From Huiozyma naganishii CBS 8797 (taxonomy: Eukaryota > Ascomycota > Saccharomycetes > Saccharomycetales > Saccharomycetaceae), in assembly GCF_000348985.1 (NCBI RefSeq), contig NC_035923.1:1116001-1180000 (forward strand): a stretch of 64,000 nt of DNA, given 5' to 3'. This document shows, piece by piece, positions 28,434 to 38,893 of the stretch. The stretch's first letter is position 1. Each line of letters begins with the position of its first letter. The notes below the pieces were generated by a model, which was not told the origin of the DNA, searched no databases, and saw nothing but the letters and a program-made list of their open reading frames with translations. The position numbers were made by a program, and so were the translations under genes.

Positions 28434-30164
28434 ATGGGTGTCCCCAAGTTTATAGCACAGCTTAATGTGTTTGACTCGGATAACTACCTTTTCAAAGCGG
28501 ATGACGGCACCGCAGCAGCGGCGGCAGAGTCTGATTCGGAATCGCCGTCCTCAACTGCTTACGCAGTCACAAAACTGGACGAAAGCAAGAAGAACCTCGG
28601 GTTGATATCCTGCATTGGGCTTATTGTGAACAGAATGCTGGGTGCCGGGATCTTTGCCGTGTCCTCCACCATCTTCAACCTCTGCGGGTCCGTGGGGCTG
28701 TCCCTCATCATCTGGACCGTTGGAGCTATAATCTCTCTCGCTGGCCTGTACGTGTACATGGAGTTTGGGACTGCCATTCCAAGAAACGGTGGTGAGAAGA
28801 ACTACCTGGAATTCATATTCAAGAAGCCCAAGTTCTTCGTCACGTCCATGTATGCCTCTTACGTTTTCTTCCTTGGTTGGGCTGCTGGTAATTCCGTCAA
28901 TACGGCGGTTATGTTCATCACGGCAGCGGATAAAGAGGTCACCGAATGGAACCAAAGAGGAATCGGGGTCGCGGTCATCGCGTTTGCCTTCCTCGTCAAC
29001 TCGATTAACGTGAAGGTCGGACTGTACATTCAGAACATGCTTGGGATATTCAAACTAGGTATTGTCATATTCATCTCAATCACTGGGTGGGTAGCACTAG
29101 GCGGAGGGTTGAAGAACAACTACCAATCGCACAACTTCCACAATGCCTTTGAGGGTACGGGCAACGCTACCGCATACGGTGTTGTGAACGCTCTGTACAA
29201 CGTCATCTGGTCATTCATCGGCTATTCGAATATCAATTACGCACTAGGGGAGGTGAAGAACCCGGTACGGAGTCTGCGGATCGCGGGACCAACCTCGCTA
29301 ATATTCTTGGCCATCATCTACATCTTTGTGAACATTGCCTACTTTGCCGTTGTCCCCAAGGAGACACTGCGCACGTCCAAACTGATCCTAGTGGCCGATT
29401 TCTTCGATATCGTGTTTGGTCACCGGGCCAAGAGAGCTGCCTCTGCCATTGTCGGGCTCAGTGCACTTGGGAACGTTCTCTCCGTGATTTTTGCTCAGGG
29501 CAGAATCATTCAGCAATTGGGCCGTGAGGGCGTGCTCCCCTTCTCATCTTTCTTCGCCAGTTCGAAGCCGTTCAGCTCACCCATGGCTGGACTGTTCCAA
29601 CATTTCCTCGTGTGTCTGGTGACCATCCTGGCGCCACCACCTGGCGACGCGTACAATTTCATTATGAACCTCGTGTCGTACCCAATGAACATCATCAACT
29701 TCGCTATCAGCGTCGGACTGCTATGGATTTACTGGCAAAGAAGACAGGGGAAACTGGAATGGAATCCACCGATAAAGGCTGGTGTTGTCGCGATCACATT
29801 CTTCGCACTCGCAAACCTGTACCTGATCGTCGCACCTTACATTCCACCAAGACACGGCGAGTCCGTGTACAAGAGTATGCCATACTGGACCCACTGTGTC
29901 GTGACATGGGGGGTATTCGGCGTGGGTGCCGTCTACTACCTGATCTGGAACCAGATCTTGCCCAAACGGGGCGGCTACACGCTGGAAAACAAAGAGGTGC
30001 TGGGCGAGGACGGTTTCTGGCGTACCAAGATTACAAGGGTGTATTCGGACAGCTCTAAACTGGAACAGAGCTTCACAGACGCAGACGTGGAGGAAGACTC
30101 GGACACCATAGAAACGAAGAACCACATCGGAATACAAACAATCTACAAAGCAGCATCAAACTGA
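28434..30164 (+). CDS. MUP1: High-affinity methionine permease
   Basis: A 576-aa amino-acid permease (S. cerevisiae Mup1, 574 aa) of the plasma membrane that takes up methionine and cysteine by proton symport. Twelve transmembrane segments are expected. The first contains the substrate-binding LGAGIFAVSS motif (about residues 76-85), typical of the APC/LAT-like fold. The hydrophilic N-tail (residues 1-55) and C-tail (about 530-576, with several Lys and acidic patches) are where ubiquitin and arrestin-type control acts in S. cerevisiae. The first ATG is used. Gene order eIF2A-MUP1-RSC equals YGR054W-YGR055W-YGR056W of chromosome VII, although the flanks are chromosome XII-type. Confidence 0.96.
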   Translation: MGVPKFIAQLNVFDSDNYLFKADDGTAAAAAESDSESPSSTAYAVTKLDESKKNLGLISCIGLIVNRMLGAGIFAVSSTIFNLCGSVGLSLIIWTVGAIISLAGLYVYMEFGTAIPRNGGEKNYLEFIFKKPKFFVTSMYASYVFFLGWAAGNSVNTAVMFITAADKEVTEWNQRGIGVAVIAFAFLVNSINVKVGLYIQNMLGIFKLGIVIFISITGWVALGGGLKNNYQSHNFHNAFEGTGNATAYGVVNALYNVIWSFIGYSNINYALGEVKNPVRSLRIAGPTSLIFLAIIYIFVNIAYFAVVPKETLRTSKLILVADFFDIVFGHRAKRAASAIVGLSALGNVLSVIFAQGRIIQQLGREGVLPFSSFFASSKPFSSPMAGLFQHFLVCLVTILAPPPGDAYNFIMNLVSYPMNIINFAISVGLLWIYWQRRQGKLEWNPPIKAGVVAITFFALANLYLIVAPYIPPRHGESVYKSMPYWTHCVVTWGVFGVGAVYYLIWNQILPKRGGYTLENKEVLGEDGFWRTKITRVYSDSSKLEQSFTDADVEEDSDTIETKNHIGIQTIYKAASN

Positions 30165-30635
30165 GGCCTCTATTTCAACGTACATTAAACACTACATACT
30201 ACATCGCAATCAGATAATCTTAACATAACTAGAATCCACCCCATTCACAACTACCACTACTGCTACTACTGCTATAATCCTTGCCATAATATCATCTCCG
30301 ACGGAAAACGTCAAAAATTCAGAAAAAACAAAAATCAGCGTTTTCGAAACGAACTCGAATATCCGTGAAAGTACACAATTTCGGGGAAAGATTCCCTCAG
30401 CGGTTATAGAGTGCAGTACAATTTGGTTATTTGCTTGAAGTGAGTGGAAAGTGCGGTGGTCAGTCACATACACATATATTGCTTCTCCCACACACCGCTT
30501 TTCAGAAGACTAGACGTATTTTCCATCGTCTAAGGCATTCGCTTAGTCAATTTTTTTATTTTGTTTATTTCTCGAACGCTGCAAACTTCCACGGTTTAAG
30601 ACTACGTCAGTGCAAGAGACATAGCGGAGGATATA
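30165..30635. other. MUP1 3' region and RSC promoter
   Basis: 471 bp, AT-rich near the RSC start. No gene seen. Confidence 0.5.
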
Positions 30636-33600
30636 ATGGCCGGTGACAGTGTAGATCAGAAGGGGATGCTCCATGCTATGCTAAAGAAGGAATGTGCTGA
30701 GCTCTTTGCGTTAAGGGATCCAGAGTCCGGGCTGGACCTGATGCCCATTTTCAGCATCCTGCCCGCGAAGAGAGACTACCCTGATTACTATAGTCTGATC
30801 TCTTACCCTGTGGCCTACAGCACCCTGAAAAAGAAGCTGCCGCATTACCCTAGTGCTGCCGCGTGGCTGAAAGACGCGGCTTACATTGCGTGGAACGCCA
30901 AAACGTACAATCTGAGGGGCTCGCAAGTGTGGAAGTTTGCTGATATAATAGAGAAACATCTGAAGAATGTAACGGTCCCCCGATTGAAGAGGGTTTACCC
31001 TGAGATTGAGTACCCATATTTGGGACCGCTGCCCGACGAAAATCCACCACTAGAGCAACAACAACCACAGTCGGGACAAGTGCCATTACAGACGGAACAC
31101 CGAACTCCGCAACCAGCGGGAGTCCAGGCCGAAGTACAGAAACCAGAACCACAAGCACACTCGCAACAACTATCGGAACAACAACAGCAGCAATTGCAAC
31201 AACAGCAAGAACTGATTTTACAACAGCAACTGCTACAGCAACATCAGAGACATTTCCCTATAGTAGCCCCAAAAGCTCCGGCGAAAGAAGCATCTATTCA
31301 ACCGAAGATGAAGTTCATACAGTTTGCAACGAAGGATAAACCGAAAGGCACTAATGCCACTGTTCATGGCCACTCCATAATAAAACAGGAAACAGCACGC
31401 GGTACGACACCAGTTGAAAGGACTGATACGCCCCCGAATGCAGCTACGAACACAAACATGAACATGAACACGAGTATAAACACGAACACAACTCCTGCGG
31501 TACCGCAACAAGCAGCCATGCCACGTCATCACATACCAATGCCAAAAAGGATGCACTCGAACTACGAGCTGTCCGCATATTCACCACCAATGTCGCAGAC
31601 GACTACACCTCAACCGCATATGATGTCGAGGAAAGATAAAAAAGCCCTTACAAGACGGGGTAGGCCGCCAATGATCGATCTTCCACACATCCAAAGGATG
31701 AAAAACATTATCAAGGGACTGAAGAAGGAAATAGACCCCACCACGCGGAAATCCGTAACGGTGCCGTTTGAAAAACTGCCCAATCCAGCTTCAGATCCAG
31801 TGTACTATACTACCATAACAGACCCCATCACATTTGATGATATTTGGAAACGGGTGAAAACGAGGAAATACAAGGACATGCAAAGTTTCCAAACCGACAT
31901 AAGCCTAATGCTGATCAATTATAAGACCGCGTATAACTCCAACATGGATAACATGAACAAATTAATAGCCTTTGAGAAGACATTCAATGTTCTGTACCAT
32001 TACGAACTAGCCAAACCGGATAAAGATTATATCCCGGAGGGCGAGTTTAGGTACCCGATCGACGAAATCACCGTTAACAACAGAGCATACCACGTCGGTG
32101 ACTGGGTTCTACTGGCTAATCCGAATGACCCGATGAAGCCTGTGGTAGGGCAAATTTTCAAATTGTGGAACACAGAGGATGGCCAGAAATGGCTAAATGC
32201 CTGTTGGTATTTCAGACCCGAACAGACCGTCCACCGTGTTGACCGACTGTTTTATAAAAATGAGGTAATGAAGACAGGTCAATACAGAGATCATCAAATA
32301 GAGGACATCGTTGGAAGCTGCTACGTCGAACATTTTACGAGGTACCAAAGGAGTGAACCAACAACCGATATTGGCGGACCTTTGTTCCTATGTGAGTACC
32401 GATACAACGAGTCAGATAAGGTGTTTAACAAGATCAGAACTTGGAGGGCGTGTTTGCCGGAAGAGATTCGTGACGTTGAGGAACCGTGTAGACCAGTCAA
32501 TGGGAGAAAGTTTTTCAAGTACGTTTCCCCGATAAGCCATCTTTTACCGCCTAATTCCACCATGGAGGATCCTATCCCGGAGCCACAGATGGCCGACCCG
32601 AACGCGCCACCTTTAGTGGGTGCCGTTTATATGAGGCCACCATTACAGCGAGATGACTTAGGGGAATATTCTACGTCGCACGACTCTCCAAGGCACATCA
32701 TAAGGCCCGGAGAACCACACGAACCCGGAGTAATAGATCAAGAGATGGGTACAATTACAGTCGATAGCACTGTCAACTTGACACAAACAAAACCCAGTTA
32801 TTCAGCGTCACCCTCATTGTTGGGTACTGGGACCGGGAAAGTCGGCAGGCCGCCCAACAGCTCGCATCATAAAATACACTCCAATGCACAAATCCTACAA
32901 AACGACTTCAAGACCACATATTCATCAAAGATGGCTGCTGTGACCAACAGGGTGGCTGGATACAACAACGCGACGCACAATAATGTTCCAAAGAATACGT
33001 CTGCAACTATGCTGATGCCAATTACGAACCGAATGCAAAGTAATGGGAAGCAGACGTCGAAAACGCAAGTAACTGGGCCCTCGAAAAAAGCGATGGAACA
33101 ATCATATGCATCATACATTCAATATGCCGCCGCCTACAAGGGCAATAACCAAGGCTCTGTAATTGTTGATACCCCAGGGGCATACGTGCTACCGATAGAC
33201 ATTTTAGGCGAGAGAGTGAAGGGCAGCCAAGAGCTGTACGAAATACAAACGGCAGATTTTAACAGCATGGCGAAAAGGCTGACGAAAGAGGAGATGAATT
33301 TGCAACGAAAGAGGGGCAGGAATGGTGAGATTATTTGGTTCCGATCCCCTAGTGTCATGCTGGGAGAGCGGCTGCTGAACTTGGGTGACACGCATCTACA
33401 GACGCCGTTGAACGTTTGGAACTTTCCAGACAGACTTGGTGTTACAGATAACCTTGCAGGGTTTGACTACGAAGAGGTGGAGGAAGAGGGCGAGACAATG
33501 GCAACGATAACGAAAGCCGCTGTGGATCACGTAATGTCCACAGATGACGACTATAATGGGGTCGAGGGCCCAGCAACGGGCGACTCCGACCAGGATATAC

Positions 33601-33737
33601 CAAAGACTATAAACCTCGAGGAGACAATGTACTTGGACGAGGACGACAAAGACGACTGTAACGATCTAACGGGACCGCACTTCCTGGGGCTTCGACCTTC
33701 CGCGAAATATCTGGCATACAAACTGAGCGACCAATAG
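30636..33737 (+). CDS. RSC2: RSC chromatin-remodelling complex subunit (Rsc1/Rsc2 type)
   Basis: A 1033-aa double-bromodomain, BAH-domain subunit of the RSC remodeller. Bromodomain 1 spans about residues 10-115 (YPDYYSLISYPVAYSTLKKK). A Gln-rich linker (about 150-200) and Asn/Thr-rich tract follow, then an AT-hook (RRGRPPM, 340-346) and bromodomain 2 (about 348-460). The BAH domain starts near 484 (HVGDWVLLANP) and runs to about 620. A conserved C-terminal region lies at about 820-960. S. cerevisiae Rsc1 (928 aa) and Rsc2 (889 aa) are whole-genome-duplication twins. The ADE13 side supports the RSC2 slot and the MUP1 side the RSC1 slot, so the symbol is a positional choice. Confidence 0.93.
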   Translation: MAGDSVDQKGMLHAMLKKECAELFALRDPESGLDLMPIFSILPAKRDYPDYYSLISYPVAYSTLKKKLPHYPSAAAWLKDAAYIAWNAKTYNLRGSQVWKFADIIEKHLKNVTVPRLKRVYPEIEYPYLGPLPDENPPLEQQQPQSGQVPLQTEHRTPQPAGVQAEVQKPEPQAHSQQLSEQQQQQLQQQQELILQQQLLQQHQRHFPIVAPKAPAKEASIQPKMKFIQFATKDKPKGTNATVHGHSIIKQETARGTTPVERTDTPPNAATNTNMNMNTSINTNTTPAVPQQAAMPRHHIPMPKRMHSNYELSAYSPPMSQTTTPQPHMMSRKDKKALTRRGRPPMIDLPHIQRMKNIIKGLKKEIDPTTRKSVTVPFEKLPNPASDPVYYTTITDPITFDDIWKRVKTRKYKDMQSFQTDISLMLINYKTAYNSNMDNMNKLIAFEKTFNVLYHYELAKPDKDYIPEGEFRYPIDEITVNNRAYHVGDWVLLANPNDPMKPVVGQIFKLWNTEDGQKWLNACWYFRPEQTVHRVDRLFYKNEVMKTGQYRDHQIEDIVGSCYVEHFTRYQRSEPTTDIGGPLFLCEYRYNESDKVFNKIRTWRACLPEEIRDVEEPCRPVNGRKFFKYVSPISHLLPPNSTMEDPIPEPQMADPNAPPLVGAVYMRPPLQRDDLGEYSTSHDSPRHIIRPGEPHEPGVIDQEMGTITVDSTVNLTQTKPSYSASPSLLGTGTGKVGRPPNSSHHKIHSNAQILQNDFKTTYSSKMAAVTNRVAGYNNATHNNVPKNTSATMLMPITNRMQSNGKQTSKTQVTGPSKKAMEQSYASYIQYAAAYKGNNQGSVIVDTPGAYVLPIDILGERVKGSQELYEIQTADFNSMAKRLTKEEMNLQRKRGRNGEIIWFRSPSVMLGERLLNLGDTHLQTPLNVWNFPDRLGVTDNLAGFDYEEVEEEGETMATITKAAVDHVMSTDDDYNGVEGPATGDSDQDIPKTINLEETMYLDEDDKDDCNDLTGPHFLGLRPSAKYLAYKLSDQ

Positions 33738-34024
33738 ATAGACACGCGAACCGCGGTTTCCTGACCGCTCTGCGCCAGCACTGAACAGCGTCTAGTTTTT
33801 TTTGACTCTGTTTGCACTGGAAAAAAATGGATACATATAAAATTATATAATCTTGAACAAAATTTCTCGATGACTTTAACAGTGCGATCGATATATATAT
33901 ATAGACAGGAGCGGTAGTTACGTTGTCTGTATTTAAAGCAGTGAGTGACTATTGAGTTAGTTTTTTAGTGCTACCAATTATATTCTGCATTTCTCTGTAG
34001 CATTCAAAGATACACCAATAATTT

Positions 34025-35473
34025 ATGTCTGATTACGACAAGTACACCACCCCTTTATCCGCTAGATATGCGTCTAAGGAGATGTCTCACATCTTCTCCA
34101 CTAGAAACAGGTTTTCTACGTGGAGAAAATTGTGGTTGAACTTAGCCATTGCGGAACGTGAGCTTGGGCTAGACGTCGTTACTGAGGAGGCAATCAAAGA
34201 GATGGGTGCTCATTTGACCATCACAGATGATGAGATTGCTGCTGCCTCCGCGCAAGAGGCTATTGTCAGACACGACGTAATGGCTCATGTTCACACTTTT
34301 GGTGAAACCTGTCCAAGCGCTGCTGGTATCATTCACTTGGGGGCCACCTCTTGTTTTGTGACTGATAATGCCGACTTGATATTTTTGAGAGATGCGTACG
34401 ATTTGGTCATCCCCAAACTGGTGAACGTAATTGACAGACTATCGAAATTTGCACTACAGTACAAAGATCTACCGGTTCTAGGGTGGACACACTTTCAACC
34501 AGCTCAATTGACGACTCTGGGTAAGAGAACCACGTTGTGGATTCAAGAACTTCTATGGGACTTGAGAAATTTCGTAAGAGCAAGAAACGACATTGGTCTA
34601 CGTGGTGTCAAGGGCACCACTGGTACCCAGGCCTCATTTCTGGCTTTGTTTCACGGTGACCATGATAAAGTGGAGGCGCTAGACAAAAGGGTCACGGAAC
34701 TGCTGGGGTTCGACACCGTTTACCCTGTAACGGGTCAGACTTACTCGAGGAAAATTGACATCGATGTTTTGGCACCACTTTCCTCCTTTGCTGCTAGTGC
34801 TCACAAGATGGCTACCGATATTAGACTGTTGGCCAACTTGAAGGAGGTCGAGGAGCCATTTGAAAAATCCCAGATTGGGTCTTCCGCCATGGCGTACAAG
34901 AGAAACCCAATGCGTTGTGAACGTGTGTGCTCTCTAGCAAGACACTTGGGCTCGCTATTTAGTGATGCTGTACAGACTGCGTCCGTGCAGTGGTTTGAGA
35001 GAACTTTAGACGATTCTGCTATTAGAAGGATATCTCTACCAAGTGCCTTTTTGACTACGGATATCCTTTTGACCACACTATTAAACATATCTTCCGGTTT
35101 GGTAGTTTATCCAAAGGTCATTGAAAGAAGAATCAAGGGTGAACTACCGTTCATGGCTACTGAAAACATTATCATGGCCATGGTAGAAAAAAATGCATCT
35201 AGACAGGACGTTCACGAGCAGATCAGAGTACTTTCTCACCAAGCTGCTGCTGTGGTCAAGGAAGAGGGTGGTGATAACGACTTGATCGAGCGGATCAAGA
35301 AGGACGATTTCTTCAAGCCAATCTGGAATGAATTGGACGAGCTATTGGATCCTTCCACTTTTGTCGGTAGGGCACCACAACAGACCGAGAAGTTTGTCAA
35401 CAACGACGTAAAACAGGCACTAGAGCCTCACAAACAGTATATCAATGACGAGAAAGTGCAATTGAATGTGTAG
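34025..35473 (+). CDS. ADE13: Adenylosuccinate lyase
   Basis: A 482-aa protein, the same length as S. cerevisiae Ade13. It catalyses two steps of purine synthesis: SAICAR to AICAR plus fumarate, and adenylosuccinate to AMP plus fumarate. It belongs to the fumarase/aspartase superfamily; the signature loop [10 protein letters not shown] (286-295) carries the catalytic Ser region, and the [11 protein letters not shown] and TGTQASFL segments are conserved. It is a homotetramer in the family. The first ATG ([20 protein letters not shown]) fits. Strand and order match YLR359W. Codon use is typical of a well-expressed yeast gene, unlike the GC-rich TAL1. Confidence 0.98.
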   Translation: MSDYDKYTTPLSARYASKEMSHIFSTRNRFSTWRKLWLNLAIAERELGLDVVTEEAIKEMGAHLTITDDEIAAASAQEAIVRHDVMAHVHTFGETCPSAAGIIHLGATSCFVTDNADLIFLRDAYDLVIPKLVNVIDRLSKFALQYKDLPVLGWTHFQPAQLTTLGKRTTLWIQELLWDLRNFVRARNDIGLRGVKGTTGTQASFLALFHGDHDKVEALDKRVTELLGFDTVYPVTGQTYSRKIDIDVLAPLSSFAASAHKMATDIRLLANLKEVEEPFEKSQIGSSAMAYKRNPMRCERVCSLARHLGSLFSDAVQTASVQWFERTLDDSAIRRISLPSAFLTTDILLTTLLNISSGLVVYPKVIERRIKGELPFMATENIIMAMVEKNASRQDVHEQIRVLSHQAAAVVKEEGGDNDLIERIKKDDFFKPIWNELDELLDPSTFVGRAPQQTEKFVNNDVKQALEPHKQYINDEKVQLNV

Positions 35474-35638
35474 TTTGCAGTCATCACTTTCGAAAGAAGT
35501 TTTCAACCGATCTATCTATATGTATATATATATTTTGCTAAAACCGTCTTTACCATTTGATATATCGATCCTTATGCAGTGAGGAGAAGGTTCTGAGCGC
35601 CTTATCACGGCACTGTGTTCTGTCGCTCGAGGGCCACG

Positions 35639-36913
35639 ATGACTGGGTACCTGTTACAAAGGAGGTTGAGACACCTGCAATGTATAACCGTGGTTAACGC
35701 CGCCTTGCTACTCCTACGGCCCAATCTTGAAGGACCAGAGAATAAGACCCTGGAAGTGATCAGATGTGTACCATGTTTCTATACCTTAGAGACAGCAAAA
35801 GGACAGCTGGTCTACGTTAGTGAGGTGCAATCAAGTGTACTTAACAACGTGCCATTTAATGAGGTAAGGTTCACCGGTGACTCGACAATGCATTTGACAC
35901 TTAAAGTAATCGCGCGGGTCCCAAATGAAACCTTACAGGACGGGTGTAATGAGACTGTTTGGGCTGTTGCGGCAACGTATCATGTTGATTTGAACCATCT
36001 GGTTGAGGTTGAGTTGGATGTGATGAGTGTTCAAGATTATAATGCCCCCATTATGAAGATGACAGATGGGACGTTTACGTTGAGATCTGTTAAAACACAA
36101 CGCACAAGCCCACTTATTATGGGAAATGCTTACACAAATCCGGTCAAGGCATCCCCGATAAATATCGTGAAGTCGTTTAGTTACAATCAGATGCTCAAGT
36201 TGAATAAGATCTTGGAGTACAGGGACAACGTGTATGGAGAGAGGAGCACGATTTCGCAACGGTTGGAGGAGAACATTAATCGGCACAGGCGGCACTCCAG
36301 GATACATTTGTCTAAAGAAAGGGCTTTCAACTCGATAAGGGAGCTTGAAAACAGTTTGGATATAAAACAGAGACGACTACGTGAATTGAGCCGTCTTTTG
36401 AGTGCCAACGAAATAAGCAAAGTTGATTCATCCTTCGAGGACCCGATCTGGCACGATCAGTACGCCACTCTTTACTCCAATCTAATCCAAACAAGGGCCC
36501 GTCTGTTTAACCTAAGAAAGAGGAAAATCCATCAAATTGTTACGGTATTTGGCTCATTGATTAACCTCAAATTCGGGCTTATAGACTGCCGAAACAATCA
36601 GCTGAAATTGAATACTGTCGACTTCGGGTTACTCATGGAGGTCATCATGTCCTCGCCGTCTCCAGAGGCCTGCCGTATGGAGATAAATATAGCGTTAGGG
36701 TACTATCTGCTGCTGGTGTCATTACTGTCTTCTACTGCACTGGCCGTCGACCTCCCGCATATCTTATTTTATTGCGGGAGCAACTCTGTCGTGGATTGCA
36801 AGTACCCATTCTACATATCCGACGCACAGTCTCAAAAGCAGATGAAGAAGTTTCAAGATGGGGTGCTCTCGTTCAACGTTAACGTTCTTCAAATTAGGCA
36901 ATTTTTGGATTAA
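35639..36913 (+). CDS. VPS38: Vps38, subunit of the Vps34 PI3-kinase complex II
   Basis: A 424-aa protein in the slot of YLR360W (VPS38, 439 aa), the UVRAG-like subunit that directs Vps34-Vps15-Vps30 to endosomes for vacuolar protein sorting. The N-terminus (MTGYLLQRRLRHLQCI) matches the family start; the frame is open eight codons further up but without ATG. Residues about 190-270 are charged and helical (coiled-coil, ERSTISQRLEENINRHRR region), which pairs with Vps30 in the known complex. The C-terminal half is a hydrophobic domain rich in aliphatic residues. Sequence is fast-evolving, so synteny carries much of the call. Confidence 0.85.
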   Translation: MTGYLLQRRLRHLQCITVVNAALLLLRPNLEGPENKTLEVIRCVPCFYTLETAKGQLVYVSEVQSSVLNNVPFNEVRFTGDSTMHLTLKVIARVPNETLQDGCNETVWAVAATYHVDLNHLVEVELDVMSVQDYNAPIMKMTDGTFTLRSVKTQRTSPLIMGNAYTNPVKASPINIVKSFSYNQMLKLNKILEYRDNVYGERSTISQRLEENINRHRRHSRIHLSKERAFNSIRELENSLDIKQRRLRELSRLLSANEISKVDSSFEDPIWHDQYATLYSNLIQTRARLFNLRKRKIHQIVTVFGSLINLKFGLIDCRNNQLKLNTVDFGLLMEVIMSSPSPEACRMEINIALGYYLLLVSLLSSTALAVDLPHILFYCGSNSVVDCKYPFYISDAQSQKQMKKFQDGVLSFNVNVLQIRQFLD

Positions 36914-36990
36914 CTGACCCTGATTACATGCGCCGCGCATACGCACGGGAGGGTACATATATATATTTGGTTATACATTTGGCACGCCAT

Positions 36991-38748
36991 TTATAAAACG
37001 TCCAGGCCTGCAGGGTGTCCGAGATCGACGAGGACTTGGTAATCGAATGCGTTTTGCGGGGACCCGTTCAGTCTCTTCCAGGTCTCTATCCTCCCGCTTG
37101 TTGTATCGAAATTGAATGTTCTGATTCTACGTTCCGTGCCACCGTAGCCGGCGTAAGCACCCTCACCGGCGCTCCCACCGAAACAGAGCCAGATCTTGTC
37201 GCCTGTGGAGTCATCCTGGAGACAGTAGTCGTTGCAGTGGTCATGGCCGCACGACGTCGCTTGGACTCGCATGTGCTGTAAAGTGGTCAAGCCACCAGAG
37301 TTATATTTCGGAGCCGTAAGTCCCTCTTTGTGTTGACCTAACATTGGATTCTGTTCAGCCGGGTTCGACTGCGATTGGAAATCGCCATACTCTGGTAAAG
37401 GAATGTGGAAAAACGCCATTGACAACTGCCTCTCCTGTGATGTTTCTGTAGCAGCATCAGCGAATGGGGCGATCGCCTTGTCGTAAAGTTGTTTTACGTA
37501 GTCCCACTGTGCCTCCTTTATCCAGTCGTAACCAGGGTATAGTTTCCCCGTGCGGGAATACTTGTGGGAGTCTAGAAAGTATAGTGTTATGGCCGGTTTC
37601 TCCTCGCCATTATCGCTGAACACTTGGTGGAAGTAGTTACCTACCCCGAAGGAACTGTCCCCGGTGTCTCGCGGGCTTATTTTGAACAGTGAGAGCGGTA
37701 GTGTCTCCGCAAAGCGGGACAACTCCCATCGCGACAGCGAACCCTCGTCATCATGGTTACCCCAGACGAGACACCACGGTATATGTCTTTCCAACACGGG
37801 CGCTAATGCTTTGAGCAAAGTCGTCTCTGAGTCGTAGCGAGACTTGTCCCCCATTATTTGATCCCCTGTGAACACCACCAGCTGTGGTGACTCCGTATCG
37901 AGCACGCTCTCTACGAACGTGAGTGTTTTCGGGTCTGCGAGACAGGGTCCCTCGCTCTTGCTGTGTTCCGGGAACTCATCGATACACTTCCCTGGACCGA
38001 CACCCATGTGCAGATCCGCTAATTGCACCACTTTGAACTGACCTGCGGCGTCCAGTTTCAACACTGGCCGTGCCCATCTCCCCCCACCAGATCTGTAGGA
38101 CAAGTAGCAATCCACGGGATCGTTGCGACGTGTCGACGAGGACACCGGCAGGGGTTTGTCCCTGAGCAGGTTCCATTCGGACCGTGGATCAACGCAGTCC
38201 TCCCCAAACAGCACGGTGATGTCTGTGACACACGGGAGGTTGTTCTCTCCCGTTATATCCTGGGTCTCGAAGTGCAAACCTTGCCAGGTCTGAAATGACC
38301 CTGGGGACCATGATATCGACGAGACACACTGTCCAGACGTGCCCTGCTGCTCCTGCAGCATTTCCAGCTGCAAGAATTGTGCGGTACCGAACCAATCTAC
38401 CAGCAACGACCCAGCCATATCCTTCTGGACGCGCCTGTGGACCGTCGTCTGCGCTGCCCTTTGACCGTCTACCGGTGGGATCAACCCACCGGATCGCGAA
38501 CACCACAGCGTGTAGCCATAAACATGCCAGCAACTCTCCACAGCGACATCGACTACGACGTACCGCGCAGCCCGGCCCGTCCCATAGTTGTTGTTGTTGT
38601 TTCCGTAGCCCTCCCTTCTGATCGCAGACCCGCCGATGAACCTGCTGCTCTCCCGCCAGAACAACTTCCAGTAGTGGCGCACGCCGAGAAACATCGTGGA
38701 AAGAACCACGATGTACAGCAGTAGCCTTGTGTACAGCTTCGGCGGCAT
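36991..38748 (-). CDS. DCR2: Dcr2 metallophosphoesterase
   Basis: A 585-aa protein in the slot of YLR361C (DCR2, 578 aa), a phosphatase that promotes the G1/S transition and dampens Ire1 in the unfolded-protein response. An N-terminal membrane anchor lies at about residues 8-24 (RLLLYIVVLSTMFLGV). The calcineurin-like phosphoesterase motifs are complete: ADLH (244-247), GDQ (295-297), GNHDD (330-334), a later FFHIPLPEY and GHDHCND near the C-terminus, which ligate the two metals. The start is the first ATG; upstream frame lacks one. The gene is unrelated to the RNase III Dicer gene of other budding yeasts despite the similar name. Confidence 0.93.
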   Translation of the reverse strand: MPPKLYTRLLLYIVVLSTMFLGVRHYWKLFWRESSRFIGGSAIRREGYGNNNNNYGTGRAARYVVVDVAVESCWHVYGYTLWCSRSGGLIPPVDGQRAAQTTVHRRVQKDMAGSLLVDWFGTAQFLQLEMLQEQQGTSGQCVSSISWSPGSFQTWQGLHFETQDITGENNLPCVTDITVLFGEDCVDPRSEWNLLRDKPLPVSSSTRRNDPVDCYLSYRSGGGRWARPVLKLDAAGQFKVVQLADLHMGVGPGKCIDEFPEHSKSEGPCLADPKTLTFVESVLDTESPQLVVFTGDQIMGDKSRYDSETTLLKALAPVLERHIPWCLVWGNHDDEGSLSRWELSRFAETLPLSLFKISPRDTGDSSFGVGNYFHQVFSDNGEEKPAITLYFLDSHKYSRTGKLYPGYDWIKEAQWDYVKQLYDKAIAPFADAATETSQERQLSMAFFHIPLPEYGDFQSQSNPAEQNPMLGQHKEGLTAPKYNSGGLTTLQHMRVQATSCGHDHCNDYCLQDDSTGDKIWLCFGGSAGEGAYAGYGGTERRIRTFNFDTTSGRIETWKRLNGSPQNAFDYQVLVDLGHPAGLDVL

Positions 38749-38893
38749 ACGTTGGCGTGATTGTGTCTCTCTGTCGCTGTTGTGCTTCAATATCCAACCG
38801 TATGATGTTAATATAAACAACTGCTATTACGTATAGTGAAACGCTACATATACTTGTGTATTGGTTCCCTCAAGACCCATCCACTAACACCAA

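Noticed and set aside
36991..38748. DCR2 as an RNAi Dicer
   Set aside because: The encoded protein is a metallophosphoesterase with GNHD and GHDH motifs; there is no RNase III domain.
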